Source: Muscardinus avellanarius
Lineage: Eukaryota; Chordata; Mammalia; Rodentia; Gliridae
DNA length: 64,000 nucleotides
Assembly (NCBI GenBank): GCA_963383645.1
Contig: OY726557.1
Span: 153,148,201-153,212,200 of the forward strand
Direction of reading: 5' to 3'
The notes under the pieces: generated by a model
Databases searched by the model: none
What the model saw: only the letters and a program-made list of their open reading frames with translations
What the model was told of the DNA's origin: nothing
Position numbers and translations under genes: made by a program
Part shown: in pieces, positions 30,945 through 42,962 of the stretch
How the letters are laid out: the number at the start of each line of letters is the position of its first letter
How positions within the stretch are numbered: the stretch's first letter is position 1

Positions 30945-31646
30945 GACTTTAACTTTTTTGTAAAAATACTAAGAAGTGGTATACCTGGGTCATATGGTGG
31001 TTATATCTCTAGTGTTCTGTGAAAACTCCCTACTGATCTTGATAGTGATTATACTAATTTACAATCCCACCAACAGTATATAAGTGTTTCTTTTTTCCCA
31101 CATCCTCATCAACATTTGTTATTATTTGTATTCTTGATTGCAATTCTAACTGGAGTAAGATGAAATCTCAGTGCAGTTTTGATTTGCATTTCTCTGATTG
31201 CTAATGATGTTGAACTTTTTTCCATAAATTTGTTGGCCAGTTTTATCTCTTCTTTTGAGAAATGTGTATTTAGTTCAATATTTTCCATTTGTTGATTGAT
31301 TTATTATTTTAGTGTTAAGTTTTTGAGCTTTTTATATATTTTGGATATTAATCCTTTGTCAGGGGAGTATCTGATAAAAGTTTCCTCCTGTTCTATAGAT
31401 TCTCTTTTCATGGTCTTGATTGTTACCTTTTCTGTGTACTTTTTAATTTGATCTATCCCATCTGTTAATTCCTGATTTTGTTTCATGATCTTTCGGGATC
31501 TTATTGAGAAATTTGCTGTTTGTGATTTTATGTTGGTGAGTTGGTCCCATGTTTCCTTCTAGTAGTCACAAAGTTTATTATCTCATTCCTAGTTGTTTGC
31601 TCAATTTTCAGTTGACTTTTACTTTTGTGTAGAGAGTGAAAGGAGT

Positions 31647-31854
31647 CTAGTTTCATTTTTTGTGGTGGTACTGGGGTTCCTGGAAACCCTTTTACTTCTG
31701 GGCTACACTCCCAGACCTATTTTATATTTTTATTTGGAAACAGGGTCTCTTAAGCCAGCAAGGTTGGATTCAAACCTGCGCAATCCTCCTATCTCTGCCT
31801 CCCAAGCATGAGGATTACAAGTGTGCTCCACCACACCAGGCTAGTTTCATTTTT
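31647..31854 (-). mobile_element. B1-dID SINE, type II, with TSD
   Basis: CTAGTTTCATTTTT at 31647-31660 and 31841-31854. It is inserted in the antisense L1 ORF2. Confidence 0.93.
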
Positions 31855-33006
31855 CTACATATGGCTATCCAGTCTTTCTAACATCATTTGTTGAAAAAGC
31901 TGACTTTCCTCTAGTGTATATCTTTTGTAAATTTGTCAAAACTCGGTTGTGAGTGTAAGGATTTGTCTCTGTATTTCTAGTCCATTGGTTCGTGTGTCTG
32001 TCTGTGTGCCAATACATTTCTGTTACTATAGCTCTATAGTATAATTTGAAATCAGATTTTGTAATGCCTCAAGCATAGTTCTTATGTCTCAGAATTGCTT
32101 TGGCTACTCTGTGTCTTTTGTTCTTCCATATTAATTTTAGAAGCCATTTTTCTAGTTCTGCGATGAATGACATTGTTATTGTGATAGAACTAGATCATTG
32201 TATTTGTAGAACACTTTTGGTAGTATGGCCATTTTAACAAATTTATTTTGTCTATCCAAGAACATAGGACTTTTCAATCTTCACATGTCTCTATTAACTT
32301 TTTTTAGTGATTTTTTTCCATTGTAGAGGCCTTTGATTTTTTGGTTAGATTTTTCCTAGATATTTTAGGCTATTGTGAATAAAAGTGTTATTTAATTTTA
32401 AATTGATTCGTTATTGGTATTAAGTTGTTACTTTTATACCTGGATACTTTGCTGAATTTATCAGTTCTAGAAGTGTTCTGGTGGAATTTTGTGAGTCATA
32501 AATGTGCAGAATCATGTCATCTGCAGAGATAATTTTATTTCTTCTGCCTATTTTTATCCTTTTAATATTTTTCTTGCCTAATTGCTCTGGTTAAAATTTC
32601 AAGTACTATATTGGATAGGAGTGGTGATTTTAGAGAAAATGTTTTCAGTTTTCCCTGCACAGTATGATGTTGGCCTTGTCATATATTGCTTTTTTGATGT
32701 TTTTTCTATCCCTAATTTCTAATTTCTTCAGCAATTTTTAGCATAAATGAGTGCTGAATTTTGTTGAATTTATTTTCTGCATCTGTTGGGATGACCAGGT
32801 AAATTTTGTCCTTAGTTTTTGTGATGAATTACACTTACTTATTTGCATATGTTGAATCAAACTTGTATCCCTGGAAAGAAACCAACTTTATCAAGATATA
32901 CAATTGTTTTGATGTGATTTTTGGAAGCAAATTAGTAATATGTTACCCAGGATTTTGCATCAATGCTCATGGAGTATATTGGGCTGTAGCTTTCTCTTTT
33001 GATTCA

Positions 33007-33245
33007 ATATAGGCAGGGAAGGAAAGGGGAAAAACTGAGGTTAATTAATGGAAATACTACCACCCACTATGTATACATACGTGAATATGATATACCAGTA
33101 GCAATCTCAGTACTCTGTATTGGGAAGGAAGGTATGGGAGGTGGTGGGCAAAGTATACCAAGTGTTATGTGCATGCATGCCACTTTCAACATAATTTATT
33201 ATGTCAGATTATAATGTACCATAAAACATATTGAAAATAAAAAAG
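33007..33245 (+). mobile_element. Divergent L1-like 3' end (probable)
   Basis: 'gggaaggaaggtatgggagg', 'aagtgttatgtgcatgcatg', 'gattataatgtaccataaaa' then A-rich sequence resembles the tails at 50335-50455 and 51825-51960. It abuts the truncated end of the minus-strand L1. Confidence 0.45.
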
Positions 33246-33745
33246 GTAAAAATGCCATAAATTTACACTGCAGCACAATTAGGAGTTCCTTGATTAACAA
33301 AAAGAAAAGCTAAAATTTAACATGAGGTCCAAGTATTTTTCTGCCCCATTGGCTGAGTGTCATTTTACTTGAGGCAATTTCTTTCTTTTATAAAATTAGG
33401 TAATTCTGTGGTTTCTAATGTCTCTTTCTATTCTTAAGATTGTTGCATTATACACTTAAAATAATCCATTCAGAAAACAAAATGAGAAAAAAGATTGTTG
33501 TTCTTAATGTAGGCATCTGACAAAACATGGAATATACTAGGTGAACTGATTTTTCAGTGTATCATTAAGCAAGTGTACACAAATGGAGCTCATTGATACA
33601 AAGCTAGTAACACCTTTCTTTTCTGATTGCCTTTTCTGATTTAAATATGCTAACAGACTCAAGTTAACAGTGTGAAGACAAAATGCTGTTTTTATTAATT
33701 CTAAAATATTCTTAAACTATCTCTGCTTAATTGAGAGCATGTGTT

Positions 33746-33747
<2 letters not shown>
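33246..33747. other. Unassigned AT-rich DNA
   Basis: No repeat or gene recognised. Confidence 0.4.
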
Positions 33748-33784
<37 letters not shown>

Positions 33785-34005
33785 TGTGTGTATGTGTGTA
33801 TGTGTGTGTTAGTGGGGATTAAAATTAAACCCAGGGCATTTCTACCTCTAAGAAATACCACCCTATTTTATTTTTGTTTTGAGACAGGGTCTCACTACAT
33901 TGAGGGCCTTGCTACATTGCTGAAGCTGGCTGTGAACCTGCATTTCTCTTTTCTCGGCCTCACAAGTACTGGGATTACAAAGGTGCACCATTATAATTGG
34001 CAATA
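33748..34005 (-). mobile_element. B1-dID SINE, antisense, with (TG)n tail
   Basis: About 18 TG units (33749-33810, with interruptions) followed by 'ggggattaaaattaaaccca', 'gagacagggtctcactacat' and 'gggattacaaaggtgcacca'. Confidence 0.85.
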
Positions 34006-34816
34006 GGCTAATTTTTAAAAAGTGATTTTAACACAATTACCATCAGCCAATAAGTAACAGCCTCAATTAAAATTATAGTTAAGATGGACGATGCTTACCT
34101 TTATTAGTATGAAATGTACAGCAGAATTATTTTTAGGAAGCATTAAGTGCCTGTTAGTGAAATATACTTCTTTAAAATTGATAATTAGATGTTTATATGG
34201 AACATTTCTATTTGCCAGGGCAGCAATCATCTACTAAAATATTTTAAGGTCTGTAATAATATCTGGTCATGAAGCTTGATTCTCTGGTTCATAGACTTCA
34301 GCAGAAAATTTAGTCCTAATGATACCTTATAAAAATAGCTTCATTCCAAAAAAATCATAGTTTCTTCTTTCCATGCAACATATACCATTTTATAGTTAAA
34401 GAGATTAATGAACTTAGAAATGCTACTTTTGATTTAGTAGGACTAATTAAATGAGCCAACTAACTGCTATTAATATTCATCTAATAGATAAATAGGGGGA
34501 AAAAAGATGGCAATTCAAGGGTCTGTGATTGCCAGGGTAGCTGGACAAAAGTCTTTTATGATACAGTGTAATAAAGACTTTAAACAAAGGTTTGGGAGTT
34601 AAAGAAGACTGAAATACTCAGTTTATTCTTGCTTATGGTGCAGGCAAATTCCTTTATTTATTATATTCCTCCATTTTGGGAATATATATGATCTATCTAA
34701 AATCATTAGTATAAGGATTATCAAAATACAATACAGGGTGATCATCACTGTTCTCAACACCTAATAAACATTCAATAAGTTATGGTCATCATTCATAATG
34801 GAATTGGAGAATGTTA
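34006..34816. other. Unassigned AT-rich DNA
   Basis: No repeat or coding signal recognised. Confidence 0.4.
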
Positions 34817-35045
34817 AAATTGCATGGGACCACCGGGCGTGGTGGAGCACGCTTGTAATCCCCTCGCTTGGGAGGCAGAGACAGGAGGATCGCGCAGGTT
34901 CGAAGCCAGCCGCGCGCGCTGGCTTAGGAGACCCTGTTTCCAAATAAAAATGTAAAAAATAGGTCTGGGAGTGTAGCCCAGAGGTAGAAGGGCTTCCAGA
35001 AACCCCAGTACCACAAAAAAAAAATTAAATAAATTGCATGGGACC
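34817..35045 (+). mobile_element. B1-dID SINE, type II, near-intact, with TSD
   Basis: 15-bp TSD AAATTGCATGGGACC at 34817-34831 and 35031-35045. The body keeps 'ccgggcgtggtggagcacgc' and 'gccgcgcgcgctggcttagg', almost identical to 21604-21802. Confidence 0.94.
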
Positions 35046-35984
35046 TTATTCATTCACCATCCTGCTCACAATAAGAATTACTTTTATTGCTTTATCTTAT
35101 AGAGGATCATTCCACTTCTATGTTTAAACATTTTCAAGGACAGGTAACTTACTCATTTAAGGATATCCCACTTAATTGTTGAAGAGCTTTATTGAAACTT
35201 TCTTATTAATAAGCCTATAATTGGATTTTCTGTGAGCTAATAACATTTTGACATATATAGTTCTTCACAGTTCACAAGACACTTTTGGTACATTGTCTCT
35301 TGATATAATAATCTTATGGGGAAAGGCATGGTCCATCATTAACTCAGTAGGTTTTGAGCACCTATTAACAGATGAGAGGGCTGATGGAAGACAATACTAA
35401 CCTACTTTAACCTAGTGAGGGCAGAGCTGACGCCATCATCTTTCTCCTCTTGTTTTACTGTATTTCAACCATGATATTTACTATATTAATTATTTGTTTC
35501 CAATAGATGGGAACCTGGGCCTCAGTTTCTTTCATGATGTCTCCCACATTGCCTCTTTATGTTACTTCTGTTCTTCCTGCCATGAACCTAGTCCAGGCCA
35601 TCATCCCTTACCTCCCATTCATTTTCCTAGACTTTTGCCTTTATGGGACTACTCCTTGGCTGAAAGCCATAAACTAGAACGTAAAACTTGTGGGTTATTA
35701 AAATGATGAAATGGTACATTTATATAATATTTTATAACTTTATAACTTATTTTCATCTCATTCACTTGATTCTTTAAAATGTGGTAGGTTAAACATTATC
35801 AAGTCATTTTACAAATTAATTGGAAATGTTATTTGACTTATGCCAGCAGTTAATTAGGCAATTAATCCAACCAGAATCTTCTACCTAAATTCTATGCTCT
35901 TGTCATTATTAAGTGATGGTTTTCTGGTGCACTACAAACTTAATTAGTGGTTACTGAATTACAAATGTATTTTAAGATAATTTT
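35046..35984. other. Unassigned DNA
   Basis: Nothing firmly recognised. A weak MIR-like stretch may lie near 35250-35420 ('gttttgagcacctattaaca'). Confidence 0.4.
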
Positions 35985-36075
35985 TTGGAGTGTAGTGCTG
36001 GGGATTAAAAATAGTGCCTCATACATACTAGGCAAGTGTTCTACCATTGAGCTACATTTCCATCCATTTTTATCA
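35985..36075 (-). mobile_element. ID element fragment, antisense
   Basis: 'gtgctggggattaaaaatag', 'gcaagtgttctaccattgag', 'ctacat' is the reverse of the rodent ID element (GAGCGCTTGCCTAGCA region), an autonomous tRNA-derived SINE distinct from the dimeric copies. Confidence 0.75.
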
Positions 36076-36165
36076 ATAGTCTTACTATTTTCACTTCACA
36101 TCTTTGTTATTATTCAAATAAAGCTGAAATGCTAGTATTATTATTTATATGAAAACTATAAAAAG

Positions 36166-36385
36166 TGAAGCCGGGAGTGGTGGCACACGCTTGTAATCCC
36201 CACTCTTGGGAGGCAGAGACAGGAGGATCGCACAGGTTCGAAGCCAGCTGTGCTGGCTTTAGAGACCTTGTTTCCAAATTTACAAAAAGCATAAAATGGG
36301 TCTGGGAGTGTAGCCCAGAGGTAGAAGGGTTTCCAGGAACCCCAGTACCACCAAAAAAAAAAAAAAAAAAAGAAAAAGAAAGAAA
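36166..36385 (+). mobile_element. B1-dID SINE, type II
   Basis: 'gaagccgggagtggtggcac' to 'aggaaccccagtaccaccaa' plus A20. Imperfect TSD CTATAAAAAGTG / CTACAAAAAGTG. Confidence 0.9.
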
Positions 36386-36966
36386 AAATCTACAAAAAGT
36401 GGAAAACTATTATTTTTGTTATTTATTTGGGGGCCTCTTCCTGATTATTCACTTGTACTATATCCTCCATATTTTCTTTATTTCATCTAGTTATAACTAA
36501 AATATGGCTTTTCTGCTTAATTTGGTATTTATTCATAAGCCCAATGTAATATGAGGATTGGTAAATAAGATAAAGATGATATAGCTACCATCTAATCAAA
36601 ATTATATTTCAATTTAGAGCACAGTTACAGCAAATACTGAGTAAAAGGTTCAGAAATACAGAATCACAATATAAGTATACATTATTAATTAACTACTTTT
36701 TGTCTTCTACTTATACTCATTCTGTTATCAGATATTGATATTGCCTTTAATTTTGTCATCAATGCCAAGTATTGGGCATAGGTAACCATATAAACTGAAT
36801 ATATCAATCTTCTTCTTTAAAATTGAACAAGAATCTATGACATAGATCATAGATCTATGATCATATTGTACATAAAAGCTTATAAGGACTGGTTAACAGT
36901 CATAGGCCAGTTCTATTACTAGTGTTTGCCTTGTTAAAGATGTAGAGTTAGACAGCATTTTGACCT
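36386..36966. other. Unassigned AT-rich DNA
   Basis: No feature recognised. Contains a short local repeat 'catagatcatagatctatga' near 36840. Confidence 0.4.
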
Positions 36967-36977
36967 TGAGAAAATTA
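36967..36977. repeat. 5' TSD of the L1 at 36978
   Basis: TGAGAAAATTA recurs at 40830-40840, directly after the L1 A-rich tail. Confidence 0.75.
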
Positions 36978-37855
36978 TGAAACTCATGCAGTCAGGATAA
37001 ACTCCCTGGGTCTGAGACTTAGTGTTCAACTAAGCAAAGGCTGGGGTGGAGTCTTCTGTTGGACAGAAGCTGAGACAGACTCAAGCTCTGCATTGATGGA
37101 AAGGGTGGGGGTAGATGAGTGCTTAACAATAGATCCAACCAGTAGGATCTCCAGGATTACCACAGACTTCCTAACCATGATGAATGGGGAAAAGTCAGAC
37201 CAGACCAGCCCTAGCTGCAGAGAACAGAGATTCTTACATTGAGTTTGGTCTCAGAGGCATCCACCACCTATGGAGTCAGGGAGAGACCAAAACTCAACAT
37301 CTGTGGAAAGCATGGAGGGTGATCTACACCTAACACTAGATCCAGCTCCATTGATACTGGCCATCTACATAGACAGAGAAAGACACAGAGAACCCGGCTT
37401 GCAGCAGAAAAGGTGCTGGTGGCACTTGGTGTCTGCACAGAGACTTCAGAGGTCCAGCCTGCTGAATATTCATATATTTGTAGAGTTGCATTAATTTGTT
37501 GTTGGTGTTATTTTGTTTTTGTTTCTTGTTTTTTTATGCGAGTGTGTATGCTTGTTTGTTTGCTCTATTCCCAACCCCTCTCACAAGCTTATTTCCTTGT
37601 ACATACTTACTCTCTTCTCTCTATCCCTTTTCTTTTCCTTTTTCTTTTTTCTCTCTTCTTTTCTCTTCTTTGTCTTTTATTAAATTCACTTCATATTATT
37701 ATACTAAAAAATCTACGTTTGTTACTAGATTACAACTATATATTTATTATCTCTAACCTCTATTATGTACTAGTTTACCAAGTTCATACTCTCATTCTAT
37801 TCTATCCTATTCTTGCATTTACAACTTTACTTCCCTCCTCACTCAACCTTCACTG

Positions 37856-38680
37856 TTGAATACAACAAAACTTGCCCTTGGATATACCAGCGGACACCTG
37901 GAGACTGAGAAAAATCTACCAAAAGCAACAGAAAAAACTTCTGAAATTATGAGAAGGAGGAATAACAAGGAAGCAATGAGCTCCCGCAACACCACAATAA
38001 CAGAACCTGACAACACAGAATTGCAGAGGTCTCCAGAAGGTCAAATCAGGAATGTAACTGTCAAAATAATCCAGGACTTCCAAAAAGAATTTAGAGAGAG
38101 TCTGAAAGAAATAAAAAATAAAATCATTGAAGTGAAGGTATCAATTCAAACTATAAACAATCAAATCTCGCTCCTAGAAGATGATCACACCAAAAAAGAA
38201 CACATAGTATATAACTTAGAAAAAACAATTCAACAATATGAATTGGACATTGAAGAAATATGGGAGCATGTTTAAAGAACTAATCTAAGAATAATTGGCA
38301 TAGAAGAGCGAATAGAAGGTAAAAAACAAAGGTATCAACAATCTTTTCAAAGAAGTAATATCAGAAAAATTTCCAAACATAAAACAAGAGGTTGATACAC
38401 AGGTACAGGAAACTTATAGAATCCCCTTTAGACAAGATCTGAGAAATGGTTCACCATGCAACATTATAGTCAAACTGGTCAATGCAGAAGCCAAGGAGAG
38501 AATCTATAAAACAACAAAACCAAAGGAACAAGTGATATTCAGAGGCAAATCACTCCAGACCTCATAAAACAGGACACGAGAGCCAGAAGGACATGGAGTA
38601 ACATATTATAATCTCTGAAAGAAAACAACTTGCAGCCAAAAATGTCCTACCCAGCAAATTTATCTCTCAAATTAGATGGA
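37856..38680 (+). pseudogene. L1 ORF1 remnant
   Basis: ORF1p is the RNA-binding chaperone of L1. The first 139 codons (37856-38275) are open: a low-complexity start, then a heptad-rich segment around residues 70-135 ('FQKEFRESLKEIKNKI', 'ISLLEDDHTKKEH') that fits the coiled-coil trimerisation region. After a stop at 38273 the RNA-recognition and C-terminal domains continue in shifted frames ('NIIVKLVNAEAKERIY', 'ARRTWSN', 'KMSYPANLS'). Stops and frameshifts make it dead. Confidence 0.8.
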
Positions 38681-38689
38681 GAAAAACTT

Positions 38690-40475
38690 CAAGAAGTTGC
38701 CCTAAAAACAGAAACAAGACAAGGATGTCCATTATCACCATTTCTTTTCAATATAGTACTTAAGACTCTAGCCAGACAATAATGCAAGAAAAGGAAATCA
38801 AAAGAGTACAAATAGGAAAAGAAGAAATTAAACTTTCATTATTTGCAGATGACATGATACTATACTTGAAAGGCCCATCAAACTCAACCAAAAGGCTTAT
38901 AGAATTGATCAACAAATTTGCCATGGTGTCTGGATACAAAAATTGACCTTAAATATCAGAAACTTTTTTTTATAACAACCATAAATCCACTGAAAAAGAA
39001 ATTCAGAAAACACTTTAACTCAGAATATTCCACACAAAATAAATACTTAGGAATAAACTTAACCAAGGATATGAAAGACCTCTACAAAGAAAATTATAAA
39101 ACATTGAAAAAATAAAACAAAGAAGACCTTAGAAGATGGAAAGGTCTTTCATGTTCTTGAATAGGTAGAAGAAATATCATCAAAATCGCCAAAAGTGATC
39201 TTTAAATTCAACACAATACCCATTAAATTACCAAGATCATTCCTCACAGACATAGAAAAATCGTCTTTAAATTCATTTGGAACAACAAAATCCCAGAATA
39301 GTCAAAGTAGTTCTCAGCAACAAAAACTATGCAGAAGGAATCACAATACCTGACTTTAAACTACACTACAAAGCCATAGTAATAAAAACTGCATGTTATT
39401 GGCACAAAAAATGATACATAGACCAATGGAGCAGAATAAAAGACTCAGAAACAAATCTACACATTTACAGCCAGTTGATTTTTGACAAAGGGGCCAAAAA
39501 TATACACTGGAAAAAAGATAGCCTGTTCAACAAATGGTGTTGGGAAAATTGGTTAACTATGCACAGGAAAATGGAAATAAACCCTCACTTTCTCACTCTG
39601 CACTAGAGTCAATTTAAGATGGATCAAAGATTTGGAAATTAGACCAGAGACCTTGAGGCTCCTTGAAGAGAGTATAGGTCAACACTGCATCACATAGACA
39701 CAGATAAAATCTTTCTCAACAAGACCCCAAAGGCACAAGTAACTAAAGGGCAGATCAATATGTGGCATTGCGTTAAACAGAAGAGCTTCTGTACAGCAAA
39801 AGAGACTATCAAGAATCTCAACCAAGAGCCAATAGAATGGGAAAAGATTTTTGCCATTTACTCCTCTGATAGAGGACTCATATCTGGACTATACAGAAAG
39901 TTCAAGAAACTCAGCATAAGAAAACAAATAACCCAATCAAAAAGTGGGCAAGTGAACTATGTCGTGAAAGAATAAATTCAAATGGCCAATAAATGCATAA
40001 AAAAAGCTCAACATCATCAGCAATCAGAGAAACAAATCAAAACTACTCTGAGATTCCACTTAACTTCAACTAGAATGGCAATCATTTAAAAAAAAAACAA
40101 CAACAGCAAATGTTGGTGAGGTTGTGGAGAAGTGGGAACTCAACTACACTGTTGGTGGGACTGCAAATTAGTGTAAACACTTTGGGAAACTGTATGGAAG
40201 ATTCTCAGAAGAATGGGAATGAACCTACCATATGATCTAGCAGTACCACTTCTGGATATCTACACAAAAGAATGGAAACCAAAATATAAAACTAATGCAT
40301 GTGTATCTATGTTCATAGCCACACAATTCACAACTGACAAACTATGGAACCAGCCAAGATGCCCATCAACAGATGAATGGATTACAAAACTACAAGATAT
40401 GTACACAATGGGATTTTACTCAGCCATAAAGAAAAACATAATTACATCATTTAGAGGAGAATATTATGCTAAGTG
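38690..40475 (+). pseudogene. L1 ORF2 remnant (RT to C-terminus)
   Basis: ORF2p carries endonuclease and reverse transcriptase. Here only the part from '[16 protein letters not shown]' (about 38716) onward survives. The catalytic FADD motif is at 38842-38853. Later come 'KYLGINLTKDMKDLYKENY' (about 39040) and the C-terminal 'TFWKTVWKILRR'-type zone near 40180. There are numerous stops and frameshifts. The endonuclease domain is entirely missing. Confidence 0.85.
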
Positions 40476-40829
40476 AGATTAGTCACAAAAAATAAGAAAT
40501 TGGATGCTCTCTCTAATATGAGAAAGCTAGGGAGAAAATGGGTCATAGGGGGAACTCCAGACAAATAAGGAGATACTATAGATGAGCAAATAAGGCAACA
40601 TAACTGGGAATGGGAGGAGGGAAGAGGGAACCTTTCTAATGTTCATGATGTACATTAACAAACATATCAAATCAATCATTAAGCCAAACATGAGAAAGAT
40701 GGGGGACGAGGGAATGGGTGGGAATCAGATAAAGGCTAACTGTGTAGTGTTTGCCTGTATGTATTCACCATTGTGTACTCCATTAAGATGTATGAATACA
40801 ATGTACCAATAAAAAATAAAAAAAGAAAG
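40476..40829 (+). mobile_element. L1 3' UTR
   Basis: 'agctagggagaaaatgggtc', 'gagcaaataaggcaacataa', the G-rich tract 'gatgggggacgagggaatgg' and 'acaatgtaccaataaaaaat'. It is the reference used here for recognising the 3' modules of the composite copies. Confidence 0.85.
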
Positions 40830-40840
40830 TGAGAAAATTA
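40830..40840. repeat. 3' TSD of the L1 at 36978
   Basis: TGAGAAAATTA, same as 36967-36977. Confidence 0.75.
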
Positions 40841-41017
40841 ACTTGGGTAAAAAAATAAGGTCAGGAGGAATGAGAAGTGTGGAGCAGGCAATGCACCAAG
40901 AGATTGATTTTAGGGCCAAAGCAATAATGTAGGAAGTTGTTTACTTATTGACTTCAGAGAAATCACTTCTTGGTACGTACAAGTAGTAATAGTAATGATA
41001 TACAGAAGAACTCCTTC

Positions 41018-41188
41018 TTTCTTTTTTTGGTGGTACTGAGGTTCTTGGAAGCCCTTCTACCTCCGGGCTATACTCTCAGACCTATTTTTATACTTTTATA
41101 TGTGGAAACAGGGTCTCTTAAGCCAGCTTGGCTGGCTTCGAACCTGCACGATCGTCCTGTCTCTGCCTCCCAAGTGCGGGGATTTATG
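41018..41188 (-). mobile_element. B1-dID SINE, type II, B1 start replaced
   Basis: 'ggtggtactgaggttcttgg' to 'ctgcctcccaagtgcgggga', then broken off into 'tttatgtacacacgtgtgtg' and (TA)n near 41207-41218. Confidence 0.85.
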
Positions 41189-41189
41189 T

Positions 41190-42040
41190 ACACACGTGTG
41201 TGTGTGTATATATATATTAGCTTGGCTATACAAAATACTGATTTAAACCACTGAAATCATAAGAGTACTCTGTACTAAGTAGCAAAACATGAAAATATAA
41301 ATTATATAAATAAATACAGATAAAAGAAAATAATCTTTATGTGACTTGAACTTTAGTTCTCTTTTATATTAGCTGTTATATCTTAATTTTAAGACTCTTT
41401 AATTTTAACAAAGGATATAAATTTAATTCTAAGCTAGAAATCTGTTTTTAGTTTTCAACTTGTCAACATATCAAATAGTGAAAAAATCTTGGAAAATAAT
41501 TTTTGCCAAATGCTTTACAAATAATATTGTTTTCAAACTAAACACACTTTTTGAAAGCTGAAGGAGGAAGGAAGACAATTGAACTTGTATCTTATTTATA
41601 CTCCTTTGGCTGTTTATAGTGAGAACAAACCTCATTTAGCATTCTAGAAAGAAATTGAGTTATCTGCACTCTGACTTGCAAAGCAAGCTAAGTACCATCT
41701 CTCTCTCTCTCCTGATGAAAGGTGAAATATTACTTAGTAACTGGGGAAAAGGGCTGTTACAAAGAAATATGCATTCTATTCAAAGATCTTATTACTATTA
41801 ATATAAAGGAGAGACAGCACTTGTTCCATTAGCAAACAATACATAGAATAGTGTGTTTGAACTCTTTAGTTCTCTCATTTGTTTCTGTCACATTTCTGAT
41901 GTTCTTGCCTATAATTTTTTTTTCTTAAGGAGTGATGATAAACTTAATGTAGTTGTGTGAGTGAGATACAAATAACAAATTGAGACAAGCAGTGGCTTAA
42001 GCAAATGCTTAATATTTATCAATGTCTTAGATATAGGAAG
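41190..42040. other. Unassigned AT-rich DNA
   Basis: No repeat or exon recognised. A short (CT)n lies at 41699-41712. Confidence 0.4.
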
Positions 42041-42044
42041 AAGT

Positions 42045-42481
42045 ATAAAATAATTTTATTTTTATTTTATTGGTACACTGTAATTATAGTGAGGCTAAAA
42101 GTGATACAAGCATACATGCATATATCACTTGGTATGTTTACTCCTAGAATCCAATGTTCTCCCTGTACATATCAGCGACACCTTTCAATGTAGAAATATC
42201 ATTATTTGAACTGTTTTCTTCATCATCTCTCTGTTTTACCCTCCCACTATTCTATTGGTATCTCTTCATTTATCTGAAGTTAATTATGTTTCTTATTATT
42301 TCAATAAGCATTTCCACTGCTGTAGTACAAAACACCTAACCACTTAACTACCACAACCTAGAAATAGGAAGATTTATTTGTTCACAGTTCTGGAGATTTC
42401 AAGAGTTCAGTCAGGGCATGGCAATGGGATGCAGAGAGAGAGAGTTCAAGTGCTCTGAGGAAGAGAGAGAGGAGAGAGAGA

Positions 42482-42529
<48 letters not shown>

Positions 42530-42960
42530 CAAACAAGGGGATTCAAGGGCATAAGAACAGTCCCTAAGGCCACACCCACAGTGACCCACCTCCTCCAGCC
42601 ACACCCCACCTGCCTACGTTACCACTCAGTAAATTCATTATAATTGAATTTTATCTATGATAAGATTACAACCCTTGTGAGTCCACTCTGAACATCAACA
42701 CATGAGCTACTTCAGAGAACATTATATATCTATTTCCTAATACCTATTTTCTCTCTAGTTTTCATCTTTAAGAGAAAACATACAAACTTCGATTTACCAA
42801 AACTAAATGATTTCACTTAGCATATTATTTTATAATCCCATCCATTTTCCAGCAAATGACATAATTTGTGCTTCTTTATGTCTGAATAAAATTATATTGT
42901 ATGGATATAATACAAATTTCTTTTTCTTTTTTTTTGTTGATATAGACCTAAATTGGTTAT
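42045..42960 (-). mobile_element. L1 3' end, antisense, split by an LTR
   Basis: 'ttttattggtacactgtaat' (antisense tail) and pyrimidine-rich 3'UTR sequence at 42045-42314; the ORF2 end at 42741-42960 ('gatttcacttagcatattat', 'tccattttccagcaaatgac'). A MaLR-class LTR lies between. Confidence 0.7.
42315..42740 (-). mobile_element. MaLR-class LTR, antisense, with (GA)n
   Basis: 'ggaagatttatttgttcaca', 'ccaccacagtgaccca'-type and 'cctcctccagccacacccca' blocks match 53350-53775. A (GA)n tract of about 45 bp at 42485-42528 expanded inside it. Confidence 0.7.
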
Positions 42961-42962
42961 TA

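Larger units (their letters stand above)
26768..33006 (-). mobile_element. L1, antisense, host of composite copy 3
   Basis: The 3' UTR and ORF2 C-terminal part lie at 26768-27154 and ORF2 continues at 30945-33006, interrupted by composite copy 3 and a SINE at 31661-31840. ORF2 landmarks in antisense include 'ttacaatcccaccaacagta', 'tcctttgtcaggggagtatc' and 'aacttgtatccctggaaaga'. A 60-aa frame at 31304-31486 on the minus strand corresponds to the ORF2 C-terminal region. 5'-truncated near 33006, no intact frame. Confidence 0.85.
36978..40829 (+). mobile_element. L1 with internal deletion, bounded by TSD
   Basis: Order: 5' UTR (36978-37855, closing with a pyrimidine-rich stretch near 37590-37680), ORF1 remnant (37856-38680), direct jump into the RT domain of ORF2 (from about 38690), ORF2 C-terminal remnant to about 40475, 3' UTR (40476-40829) and A-rich tail. 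An intact L1 of this type would be 6-7 kb. The missing part is the ORF1-ORF2 junction, the endonuclease and the first RT blocks. An 11-bp TSD flanks it. Its 3' UTR matches the 3' module of the composite elements. Confidence 0.85.

Noticed and set aside
26768..33245. Twin-priming (5' inversion) of one L1 to explain the minus-strand L1 next to a plus-strand tail
   Set aside because: The minus-strand part includes its own 3' UTR and the plus-strand tail is a different, divergent type, so two insertions are more likely.
37856..38275. 139-aa plus-strand frame as a host gene
   Set aside because: It is the N-terminal and coiled-coil part of L1 ORF1, in order with L1 5' UTR and downstream L1 sequence.
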